Assembly: GCA_050084985.1 (NCBI GenBank)
Contig: JBITNC010000001.1
Span: forward strand, 31,620,001-31,684,000
Origin: Nageia nagi
Taxonomy: Eukaryota; Pinophyta
Reading direction: 5' to 3'
DNA: 64,000 nucleotides
The notes beneath the pieces are model-generated. The model saw only the letters and a program-made list of their open reading frames with translations. It made no database searches and was not told the origin of the DNA. Both the position numbers and the translations under genes were made by a program. Shown here one piece after another: positions 1 through 10,889 of this stretch; position 1 is the stretch's first letter, and the number at the start of each line of letters is the position of its first letter.

Positions 1-2586
1 TTACTTTACTCAAAATTCTTTAATATTGCTCAAGAAGCATAGGAGGTTTACTAAAAAACGTTTCTCAATCAATAGGTTTTACAATTTATGTAGAAAAAAT
101 TAATTTAATCCCCTCCTAGGAGGTTGTAAGAATTAAAGAATGGAGAGAAGTATTCACACTTGAAATGGTTACTACAACCTATTGAATGGGTCTTAACTCT
201 TTAAAAGGTGCATCATGTTGAATTTCTATTTCTTTTTTTGATTTCTCCATGACCTTATCTTCATCATCATTCTTATCCATTAGGTCTAAGTCTTTTTTCT
301 TTTTAGGTTCATCATCATCATCACCACCATGATCACCCAACCTACCTTTGGGTGTAGCTACTATAGATCCACTTGCTCCAAGTACATTTTCCCCATATTA
401 TTGAATTAGCATGTGTTCTTTTTATAAGGCTTCCTTATTTTTTGGGATTTCTTCCTTTTTCAAAAGTTATTCTTGAGAACCAGTATTTGTACTTTGAGAC
501 TCTTGCAATTCTTCTATATGAAAGATTTATGCTTCTTTTTCCAAAGCCCCTAAAATTTCTTTTATGATTTTGGGAGATGTAGGTACAAATCGCTATGAAT
601 TGGGCTATGTGGTGCGAGGTTTCTTTAATAGTTTTTCTTCCTTCTCTAGGGTTTGGTATTTTTGAGCTAGAGTCAACTCTCCTTCACTTATTTGGAGAAG
701 ACTCCTAGGAAGTAGTAGCAACATCTAAGAGATTTTGTTCTCCCTTTTTGTAGGCTATTGCAAGCTAGATGCTTGTTCAATCTCTATTTATTTCACTCCT
801 ATAATTGATTTACCTTGAAATTTAGGAGGAAAAGGTTGGTCAAATTTTGGCAAATGATCTTTAGAATATTCAGCCTTCCAAAATTTATCATATTTAAAAT
901 TTTTAAATAATTAATTTTCAATATGATGAATCTTTGTTGTATTTTCTAATATGAATTTTGTGAAATAATAAATTTTATTGAAGTCTCAACCCAAATCTAC
1001 TAGCTGGGTGAGGACATCTAGGTTAAGGGTAAAGTCTTGCCACTTATTTTCCCAATTCTTGTATTTCTTTATCCCATCAAGGGTCATCTAGGCTTTGTTT
1101 AGGGGTGTAAATTCCCATTCTAGGTACATTTTTGCTACTTACTCAATTTTATTTACAAAATATTCCACATGAAGTCTATACTCATGGGAAAATATTGGAT
1201 GCTTCTTTATTGACCTTATTATTTTTGTCATCTCCCTTAAAGGATGATACATTCAATGGACTTCTACCATATCTAATTTGAAATTTTGTACAATAAAATT
1301 TGCTATACTATCTTTACAACCTACTTCTAAAAGAGTGAAAATTTTAATAAAAGTTGGTATATCTACAATTGATTTGAAACTATCTCCAGACCCATAGTTG
1401 GTCTAAATGGTACATATTTTCCTACCCATCTCTATAGAATATAACTAAAGAGTTACATATTTAGGAAAGAAAAAAGCCTTTTTAAAATACCCATACCTTA
1501 TAATTACAGTGCAATCTTTGAGAAAGTACCAATCATTGATTTTATTTCCTCCTTATAGCTCTCACATAATGCTCTTACGCAATTTTCTATGGAGTCTTCT
1601 TGCTAACATCTGCACTATTATTGCATAAAATGTTTCCATGAATTTGTAATACAATCCATGCAACTTGCTCAAGATTGGCACCCTTAAATCAATTGGTACT
1701 AGTTTAGTATTTGGATTTGTTAGCTCAATTGGCAACCCTTCCTTCATAAGTTTATCAAGATTTTGATAGGCCAAGAGCCATCAAAGATATAAAGAGCATT
1801 TGAAATTTGACTTTTCAAATTTGAAAAGATGTCACTTTATATCATCAGAAATGAATTCCAAGAATTCATGGTAGACATGTGTCTTTGTGATATTATAAGC
1901 CAAATGTACCATGGCTTCATTTGATTCTATTTGAGTTTTATTCCCTAGCATAACTACTAGTATCTATAACACTTCTCTATCCCTCTTATTTTTAAATAGA
2001 GTAATGTCATAACTTGTCCATAGTTGGTTGGTTTTATTTTCTTGATATCTCTCATGAATCCAATTTATTATTTCATCTTCATTACTATAGAAATCATTTT
2101 CTCTCTTTTTTAAATCTATCTTCTTTTTCACATGAAAAGTTTAGTTGGTTGGAATAACAAATGCTTGTAAAATAAAATTAGGGGAGTAGTCCAGTATTAC
2201 TTCAAACTTTAGCTCTAACTCTTCCCTTTGTTCTTAGTCCTTGAACATTCCTATCTGGTAAACTTTTTGGTTATGCCTATGTACCATCACATACAATAGC
2301 TCAGGAAAAGTGAATGATTCATAGGGAAAATAATAAGTTAGGCCCTAATCAATCATGACATCACTCTTTGACTGCATTAATGATTTCCCTTTTCCAACAA
2401 CTTTAAGATTTATATGTTATAAAAGGATATAATTGGGATTGACCCTCCATGTATCAATGTGATTTATCACCCCATCTTAGTCTAGTTCACTCTTAAAGCA
2501 TTCTTAAGGTATTCCTTTTGCATGGCTATCAAGTCAGTATTGACTTGCTCTATTTCAGCTAGAGTAGATGATTTGGAAGTCACCAT
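1..2586 (-). pseudogene. Element A extra 3' ORF (aORF) of unknown function, C-terminus outside window
   Basis: Minus-strand reading begins at an ATG at 2,586 (MVTSKSSTLAEIEQVN) and continues leftward with stops and frameshifts to the window edge. It lies about 0.5 kb past the integrase of element A. A homologous reading occupies the same place in element B (49,487 leftward). Shared landmarks are an N-terminal helix-like segment, a YGYF..F.L...VTLQLYS..MGR block near 1,440 (B: near 48,370), and a run of Asp followed by Lys at 290-345 (B: 47,265-47,310). Amino-acid resemblance between decayed copies suggests it was once a real protein. It sits where Athila-type elements carry an env-like gene, but I see no clear signal peptide or transmembrane segment, and the acidic/lysine-rich tail argues against a simple envelope. 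Function unknown. Confidence 0.55.
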
Positions 2587-3229
2587 GGTGTTAGCACATT
2601 TTTTAGAACCTCTAGTTTGCATTTGAGAATTATAATCTATAGTGGTAAGTTTTTAAAATTCTATATCTCCTTTCTCAACTTAGCTCTACAAACTGTAAGT
2701 TCTGGTTACTCTAGAAATTAGCATGCTAAAAAATGGCTAAGTGTTGAGTCAGAGGGTATATAGGATGTTTTATTCATCTAAGGTTTATAGGAATTCTATT
2801 AATGAAAATTACTATTTAGGGTATCAAGATCCACGTATCATATAGAATAGGCTACCACAAGTTGGATGAGTAGGTAAGAAGCATGCCAAATTTAAATTAG
2901 AGTATCCATATGATGATTTGATAAATCTAAGGAAATCTTTCCTTAAATGTTTCCCTATTCAATTGGTGACTTAGTAACACATAAACATTAACTATAGATC
3001 TGATAAATTAATGCTAACTATTAATGGCTACCTACTTTCTTGGAAGCTATGTCCAGAAGATATACAAGCCTTAAAAAATTATATACATTATACAATTTTT
3101 GGTGGGTACTAAAAGATTACCCTATCACCTGGTAATGCTTAAATTAGATCCTATTAATAGGAATATGTAATTCTCAAGAATCAATGATGTCTTGTAACTT
3201 GACTACATTACTTTACATGGATTGAGTGA

Positions 3230-4110
3230 TGATATAAGACCCACTCCATAGAGAGTTGAATTTTTGGTGTCTTTCAAGCTTTTCTCTCTCTTCATCTCAC
3301 TTGAGGACAATATCATCTGGTTCAAACTTCACCTAGTAAGATTTTTTCTTATCAAACCATTTCTTGACAATGTACTAGCGATGTTGAAATGACTCATATG
3401 CTTTGTTTTGGTCTTCCTCCAATTTTAGAAGTTGAATATACCTTGATTGTAGTGGCTCAAAGTGATGGTCTTCCATGTCTTGTAGGATTTTTAATGTTGA
3501 AAACTCAATATGTATTGGCAACATGGGTCTTTTACCATATACTAGTGCATATGGGGATGTTTTGATTACTAACTTAATGTTGATTCTATTTGCCCATAAT
3601 GCAAAGTCTAGTTGTGTATAACACTATTTGGGAATCCCTTCAATTATTGTTTTGATGATCCAAGTTAGGTTCTTATTAGTAGATTCAACTAACCTATTAC
3701 CTTGTGAGTACTAATTTAAAGAGAATGACTAGTATATCCCATATTCAACAACAAAGTTTGACAAGCCACCTCTAATAAATATCGAGCCATTATTTGAGAT
3801 AATAGTCTATGGGATTCCAAAGTGAGTGATTATTCTTTTTATCATTTTTATCATCGCTTTTTATTTTGCATTTAATGGCATTGCTTCTAACCATTTAGTA
3901 AAATAATCTATTGTAGTTAGGATGAATTTATGGTCTACTAAGAAATTTGGGTTTATAGCACCAATGAAGTCCATGCCCCATTGTTGAAAGGGTTCCTCAA
4001 CTATCACAAGTTTAAGAGGCATTACAATTTGACTTCTTTTTTTCACAAATTTGTTGCATTTATCATATTTCTAATAAATTTTAAAATATGGTGGGCCAAT
4101 AATACATAAC
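3230..4110 (-). pseudogene. Element A integrase relic
   Basis: The retroviral-type integrase core is readable. The block EEPFQQWGMDFIGAI contains the first catalytic Asp at 3,969-3,971. Downstream come FTKWLEAMP, a second-Asp region reading ISNNGS (Asp replaced by Asn), and VESTNK with the catalytic Glu retained. A segment ending PYALVYGKRP and the C-terminal part down to about 3,230 follow. The enzyme inserts element cDNA into the chromosome. Stops and the lost second Asp make this copy dead. It sits between the RNase H relic and the extra ORF. Confidence 0.8.
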
Positions 4111-4369
4111 TTGTAAAATTTTTGCTACTATAGTAGGTCCCCTATAATGCTCACTAGAGAATCCGTAATGAAATTCATGCAATATTCTCTAGGATTCGTC
4201 ATGAGTGATACATCTCAATAGGGTTTGATCAAATTTATTTCTATATAGATGATCATCTATCATCATAAAATTCAAGGTATGCAGCTTGAATCTCTTCTAA
4301 AATTTATTTAGAGATTTAGGATATTTACCAATTTGAAAGCAAAAAATAACTTGCTTAATCTAATCACTT

Positions 4370-5700
4370 TCTTTATTTAGTTGCTACTCATCCTTCATAA
4401 TTGCAATCATATGTGAAGTTTTAGTTATATTTTCACATAGATCCCTACCTCTAATCATCTTGGTTGGTTTAATTTCTATATCATATTCCATTATTTTAGT
4501 AATCCAACCAACTTTTCCTTCACCTAAGTCTCCTTGTATAATATAATTTCTTACATCTAGATGAATAGTAAATACAAGGATTCTATTGTGAGAGACATAA
4601 TGCTTGAATTTTTTAAGTCCCTTCATTATGGAAAACATTTATTTTTCAATAAATGAGTACCTTTTCTAGTGTTGATGTAGTGTTTGGCTATAAAAGGTAA
4701 TCAGATGTTATTCTTTGTTATCATCTTTCTGTGCTAAAATTGCAGCAATATTGTTTTTTGCTCCATATGTATACATGATGAAATATTTCGATATATCAAG
4801 ATATTTAAGCATAAGAGCTTCTATTATAGCCCTTTTAATTTCTTTAAAGGTTAGTTTTACTTCACTTGACTAAGAGAATATAGCATATTTATTTAGCATT
4901 GAAGTGATTGGAGATAATATTTTTAAAAAATTATGAATGAATTTTCTAACAAAATTGATTTAACCAAGGAATGATTGCAAGGATTTCTTGTTGGAAGGGA
5001 GTGGCAATGCTTCAATAGCTTCACTCTATCTAAATCAATTGCTAATCCTTTCTCTGAGATAATGTGGCCAAATAATTTTTCTCAGTTAACCATAAAAATA
5101 AGTTTTTTGGATTAATTGAAATACCAAATTTTATGCATTTTTAAAAAACTTATCTAATATGTTTTATATGATCCTTCCCATTTTTAGAAAATACAATAAT
5201 ATCATCTAGATAGACTAAGATAATCTTATTTATTAATTTATGAAATACATGATCCATGGCTCTTTGAAAAGTAGCTCCAACATTAGAAAGACCAAAAGAC
5301 ATTCTTTAAAAGGTAAATGTCCCCCATTTGGTAATGAATGCAATTTTGTATTGATCTTCATCTTTCACCTAAATTTGGTTAAATCTTGAGTAGCCATAAA
5401 TCATTGAAAAATAAAAATCTCCAACTATAATATGCAAGATCTACTCCATAGGTGGGAGAGGATATTATCTTTGAGAGGCACTTGATACAAATTTATAAAA
5501 TCAACATAAAGTTTGATTTTTTTACTTTTCTTTCTAATAGAAACAAGATTTGTAACGCAAGAAGAATGCTTGATAGGATAAATAATTTTTAATCAAAAAA
5601 CTTAATCAATTCTTATTTTATAACTTCTTTTATTTTTAGGTTAACTAGCCTTTATTTTTTTTTGTATTGTTTAGCATAAGATTCAACCTCAATTGTGTGC
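4370..5700 (-). pseudogene. Element A reverse transcriptase and RNase H relic
   Basis: Minus-strand reading starts near 5,700 with a YAKQYKKK-like segment, then SIRKKSKKIKLYVDF at about 5,540-5,500. The catalytic box YLDD is intact at 5,201-5,212. The connection region continues to about 4,900. The RNase H part ends with a KKFKHYV...GWITKIMEYDIEIKP segment at 4,384-4,638. These domains copied element RNA into DNA and removed the RNA strand. Many stops and frame changes separate the blocks. I see only one RNase H domain before integrase, unlike element F. Confidence 0.8.
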
Positions 5701-6639
5701 TAGATGACACTTTTATCATATGTCTTGAAATTATCATAAGTTTAGGTAAATACTTTTGAGAAATCATAATAAATTTGAGACATAATAGTTTTTTCTTTAT
5801 CAAAAATTTTTGAGTCTACCTTTATATAGTTTTTGGGTTCTATTTTGAGCTCAACATAACTCTCCTTCTGGATAGCCAAGCCTTTAGCTTTCTAGACATC
5901 TAAATCAAATAGTCTCTCAAAAGAGAGTAATCCTTTCGATATAACATTAATTTTGAATTGGATAGCATTTGATTCTTAGAAATAATAAAGTAATTTTTTA
6001 ATACCAAAAGTGTAAGCTACTACTTCATCTAAGAGGAAGTTCATAATATACTTATCAAAATCAAATACTTACCAAAAATTTATAGCATCAGGTACTAAAA
6101 GCCTACATTGAACTTTGACTCCAAGAGTTTCTCTTTTATAATGAGTAAGATTATAACATGCCCATTTTTTAGTAAATGCATTAACTATTTGGTTGTACCT
6201 TCTAAGAACAAATATAAAATTGATAGCCAAGAATGACTCTAATAAATCCCAAACTCTATTCCTATAGGTCTTCAGATAGTGATGTTTCGCATTAATTTGG
6301 TTTTTGACTTACTTTATAACCAATTCTAAATTACCATGGAAAATTAGGCATATGATACCTATATTGATTTCTTTATATGACCCTAAATAAAGGGATTTAT
6401 ATTCAGCACCATTATTTATATAAATCCATATGAATTTGAAGGAGAAACTTTTCATATGTCCTAGAGATTTGAATACAACTACAGCTCCATATCTATGCTT
6501 ACATCTAGATCTATCAAAGTACATTATTCATATCTCATATTCTTTTTTAATTATGATCAAAATTTATTGTACATTTTTATATAAATAATAATTACCCATA
6601 CTAGCATCTATGAATTGATAATTGAAATCATTTGCTAAA

Positions 6640-7370
6640 AGAATTTTAGTTGTTAGAAGTGATTCTCTTAGTAGATCCTTTCAAATACTTCCATAAGTTG
6701 AGGGCCATTTAAATAATTTTTTTCTATGATCTTCTTTAGTTGAACACTTTTGGTACCCTCATTTACAATTTTTACTTGTTTTTGTTGAAAAAGAAGTAAA
6801 AAATAACTATAGTTTGAAGCTAAGTACTCTCCCAATTTGGCAATGAATTCTCTTGATAGACATATTCCAAACAAAGATGGAAGATCAACCACAATGATAT
6901 CTTAAATAACACAAATTTCAAGGAATACATTTAAAGTTATTAAGACCCCTTTAACACTACTAATAATATCTATAGAGGAAGAATCCAATTGTATGACACC
7001 ATTAATGCATATTGTAATATATAGTTTTATTTTATTTGCAACAACTTTAAGGATCATATTTATTGTAGTTTTGGTATCTTTCATACAATTATTTACTACC
7101 CAACCTTCTAATCTTAAGGATAGATAGAATGGTGGAGGTCTTTTTATATGTATGAGAGTTGGAGGGATGTCATAAGATATTGCAAAGATAACATTTTTTA
7201 TTTATTTATTCTCTTCTTACTATTTCTTAATTTTAAAGCCTTTTGTAAAATATCTAATTGACTTAGTATCTTTACCACATCAAATATAGTCATCTTAGAA
7301 GGAGTTTTCTTCAATTCTTCTATAATATTATATGGAGCATATGGGACAAACTTACTTGATTCTACTTGTT
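6640..7370 (-). pseudogene. Element A protease region relic
   Basis: This is the gag-pol junction. A typical linker segment reads KMTIFDVVKILSQLDIL near 7,300. The aspartic protease active site, D-T-G in the family, reads DTK at about 7,065-7,073, so the Gly is lost here. The homologous site in element B still reads DTGAA. Downstream blocks SSIDIISSVKGVLITLN (6,902-7,000) and LPSLFGICLSREF (about 6,845-6,885) match element B. Protease would have cleaved the polyprotein. The 6,640-5,700 stretch between it and RT is poorly conserved linker. Confidence 0.7.
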
Positions 7371-8229
7371 AATGTGTTATAAATTATTGAGTGGCCTCTT
7401 CTTTATGATAATTTGTAATAAAAGGATACCTCAAAGTATTAGGTATCTCCTTCTCTAGGACTTCTTTTCTAATTGTAGCAAAATTTGGTTGAGCAAAAAA
7501 ATTAGTACCTAAATTTTGAGAAACATTACCTAGATGTGCTAGGAATTGATTTGGTTGATTATGAGGTTGGGATAAGGGAGCATTTGCTTTCTTATGTTCA
7601 AGTAATACTAGAATAGATGGTTAATTTTGCTAAGTGACTAGGGGTTGCTACGGATCTGTTGAAGAAGGAGCTCTAGTTTGAACATAGTTTGCTTGTTCTC
7701 TAGCATATCCTAGAAGCTAAAAATTTACCATGGTGAGATTAGCAATAGATCTTATGCAAGTTTCATCATTTGGTTTGAATGTTATTTCAAAGATTGATGT
7801 TGATAAATTTCATATGAGTCTATAAAATGAGGAGCTAAACATGGGGAACAACATTCTGTAATACTCAAAGTAATACTCTCTACAAAACTCATCATAGCAA
7901 TATTTTTAATTATTTTGAAGGCACTGGATTATTATAGTTAGTTTGTTTTGGGTTGGAATCTAGATTGATACTAATTATCATATATTCTATAATTGAAACC
8001 TTGATTCTACCTTTCTTATAGAGTAAGCTTGTTGGTAAGGTTCCCAATAGTTATCTTCAATTACCTTATCTTTTCCTCTTTTTAAGATTTAGGATCAATA
8101 TTAGCACTACTAGATATAACACTAGGTAATACTAGTATCTAATTCTAAATAATAAGCTTAGGAGGAGGTGGTAAGGTTAGAACTCTAGGATGATCAATTT
8201 GAAGGACTTATCTAGGAGGTAAATTAAAA

Positions 8230-9047
8230 AATAATGACATAATAGCTCTAAGCTACATCTTTCCAAAGGATACCAAGGTATACTCAAAATTTTTTGCTAT
8301 TTGGTAAACATCTAGGAAGGTATCTTCTAACATAACAAGCATATTAAGGTATAAGAAAAAAGTCTTCCTATAATATACCAGAGCTTATGCATTTGTTGGT
8401 CTAATCCTAACTAGAATATACTTCTATGTTCTCTCAAATCTAATATTGAAATCATAAATGGACTCATTAGGATGCCTTTGAATACATGCTATAAGGCTAA
8501 CAAATGTACTATCATCACCATCTATGGCAAATATTTTTATTAAAGCTTGACATAACTCTCCCCATGAATTTATAGATTGAGGTGTAAGAGTTCTAAACCA
8601 TTTAACTTCTTTGCCTTCAAAAGAATATGATAATAACCTAGTCATCATAGTTTCATTAGTGATATTAAAGCTTGAAGACAATAAGTATACATATTGACAA
8701 TGTTCATAAGGTGTTTTACTAGACCAATCATATTTAGGCAAAACTTTGAATGTTGCTTGAGGTGTAGTAGGGGAGTTAGCAGCAAACACTAAAGGCTAGC
8801 CATTATTCTAAGCAAAAAAATCTATTAGCTGAGCCATGCTTGGAGTATTGGCAATAGGTGAATCATTTTTTGGAGTTGAATCAAATGCAATTGATAATGG
8901 GATTTACCTTAAGGGAACTACAGGGGATACAACTTATGAAATCTTTTTCCTAGTCCTCCTATGAGGAACTAATAACTCTTAAAACTTAGGCTATCTAAGG
9001 GAATTTCTAGCACTACTTTTAGTAAGTCTATGTTCTAGAGGTGCCAT
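8230..9047 (-). pseudogene. Element A gag relic
   Basis: The reading begins at the ATG at 9,047 (MAPLEHRLTKSSARNS), about 160 bases inside the 5' LTR. A cleaner 121-codon stretch at 8,424-8,789 holds the capsid-like core: LPKYDWSSKTPYEHCQYVY, then SWGELCQALIKIF and HPNESIYDFNIRFER. Gag forms the particle that packages element RNA. The same start and core recur in element B gag (59,350-60,335). I see no clear CCHC zinc knuckle. Two adjacent codons expected to be Gln read as TAG and TAA just after the start, showing C-to-T decay. Confidence 0.8.
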
Positions 9048-9187
9048 GGTTTGAAATATTGACTGGTTAATAGTAGAGTCACCAATAAGGTTAAAATAAC
9101 CTTATAATCTTTGAATAATCAAACTAATAACCCATCAAAAATGGCTATCTATCCTATTTATGCCCCTAAAATATGGAATTTTAGTTT

Positions 9188-9207
9188 GTGTCCCATCAAG
9201 CATGCCA
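9188..9207 (-). other. Candidate primer-binding site of element A
   Basis: On the minus strand the sequence just inside the LTR reads TTTTTGGCATGC, beginning TGG as expected for a site pairing with a tRNA 3' CCA end. Element B has the same TTTTTGGCATGCC at the matching position. The tRNA cannot be named with confidence from the decayed sequence. Confidence 0.45.
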
Positions 9208-9208
9208 A

Positions 9209-9655
9209 AAATGAAAGTTTTTATTATTGATTAGTATAATATAACTTCAAAGGGTTTGGTATGATTGAGTTCCTAATTTCCCATAATAATAGGTTCTTTG
9301 AAAGAGTAGAAGGTGGTGGGAATATGCTCATGTTGGTTTTTTACTCAATCTTTAGGTTATAGATCGGTTCCTATCTATTATGAAGGTTAAAAGTAATAGA
9401 AAAGAGATAAAAAGTGTAGAGTTACTGGAAAGGGATTAACAAATTGAACTAAAACTAAAGCAAAAACTTCACAACCTGAGCATTGCAACATAGGTAGCAA
9501 TCCATAACCAACATTAAAAATAGCAAACTATCTTACCCTTGGGGTCTTATAATCACAATACACAATTATAACTTAAAACATCATCTCATACATAACATCT
9601 ACAAAAGAAATAAATAGCTACTTTTTGTAGAAGGGTAAAGCATTCTCTATTTGGA
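9209..9655 (-). repeat. Element A 5' LTR
   Basis: This stretch aligns with the left LTR of element B (45,351-45,800) and the shortened right LTR (60,502-60,880). Shared words include GGTTTGGT, TTATAG..CGGTTCCTATCTAT and CAATACACAA. Similarity with the B left LTR stops at about 9,650, which sets the outer edge. The inner edge is placed at a TG just before the primer-site candidate; either edge could be off by some 20 bases. Confidence 0.65.
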
Positions 9656-10880
9656 TTATGATATATGAAAGTATCTTACATATCTAGGTAAATTTGCTAG
9701 AATGTTTAACCTCTTTGATTTCTAATAGTTTACTATCTATACATTTACATACCCTGATGGGTTGTTGTCTATCATTAATATACATAATTACTCATCTTGA
9801 TTGAAACAAGTGAAGGAAACTATTTAAAATAAATTTTACAACTATGTTAGATGATATAGTCAATAAGTACCAATAGTATGACTATTTTAGAATTTGAATT
9901 TTATGAAAAATCATATTCATTAAGCTGCAATCCTCCTAATAGATCATTGATTGCTCTTTATTCATACTTGTAGTTGATTAAAGATGGTACTATAGGTAAT
10001 TGAAGAAGTACTCATCTATAGTTTGATAGATATGATTTGGCATTGTGTTTTGTTGATAACTATCTACTTCTTGGCAACCCTTGATGATCCATACTATAGT
10101 TCTAAATGAATAGAGTAATGGAGGGTTGTGAATAGTATATTAACCTAGTTTGAGAAGAAACTACCATTTTTATGTGGAATTGAGTCAAAGTTGACACATT
10201 AATAGGGCCTTCAGGTCAAACACTTAAGATCAAGTGGACTTGAGTGTTACTTCTTATCCATTACTCTTACCTTAGTATGATAGGTATTATTTCATTTCTC
10301 TAGGTTTTGTTGATGAATTGGCTCTTCTTAGTACCCACTAATTTTAGCCAAATATTTTGACATCATCATTCAAAATTGATGGGATTTATCTAGTATTTTA
10401 CTGAATCATCACCTGCCATTACTTATTCTAGGATCTGTTGATTTGAACCAAAAGTTTTGGCATCATCATTTAAAATTGAAAGGCTCTATCTATGATCTTA
10501 TTGAATCATCACCCACCATTACTTGTTTCAAGAATTGCCAATTTGAACTAAAAGTTCTGACATCATTATTCAAAATTGATGGGCTCTATCTAAGATCTTG
10601 TTGAATTATCACCTACCATTACTTAGAATTATATTTATAAAAACTTCCAAATATTACATCTACAAATCTCACATATTTCCTTAGATTTTTCTCTTTCTAT
10701 ACATAGTTCTTTTATAGATACAATTCCTATGCCATTTCATTGTTAATATGAATTAAGGTAAATCCCCTATAATTATTACAACACTTGATCATCTTTGACT
10801 AGATATTTACAAGGCAAAGTCATATTATACATACAATAGCTAGATCTCAATAACACTTGAAATATTTTAGTCTTAGGGCT
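9656..10880. other. Spacer between element A and the LINE
   Basis: No coding pattern is visible on either strand. The only structure recognised is the 100-bp tandem repeat listed separately at 10,320-10,625. Confidence 0.6.
10320..10625. repeat. Tandem repeat, 100-bp period, about 3 units
   Basis: The word CATCATCATT/CATCATTATT followed by AAAATTGA recurs at 10,361, 10,461 and 10,561, an exact 100-bp period. Each unit also holds a GAATCATCACC..CCATTACTT block. Units differ at several positions, so the array is old. Its origin is unknown. Confidence 0.8.
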
Positions 10881-10889
10881 AATATAAGA

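Larger units (their letters stand above)
1..9655 (-). mobile_element. Element A: Ty3/gypsy LTR retrotransposon, partial, decayed
   Basis: Reading right to left on the minus strand, the order is 5' LTR, primer-binding site, gag, protease, RT, RNase H, integrase and a long extra ORF. That is Ty3/gypsy order, and an ORF after integrase resembles the Athila-type layout. The 3' LTR must lie left of base 1. Nearly all reading frames carry stops at expected Gln and Trp positions plus frameshifts, so nothing here should be functional. Element B (45,351-60,880) is a second copy of the same family, colinear from LTR to extra ORF. Lineage assignment is inference; class and orientation are clear from the domains. 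Confidence 0.85.
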
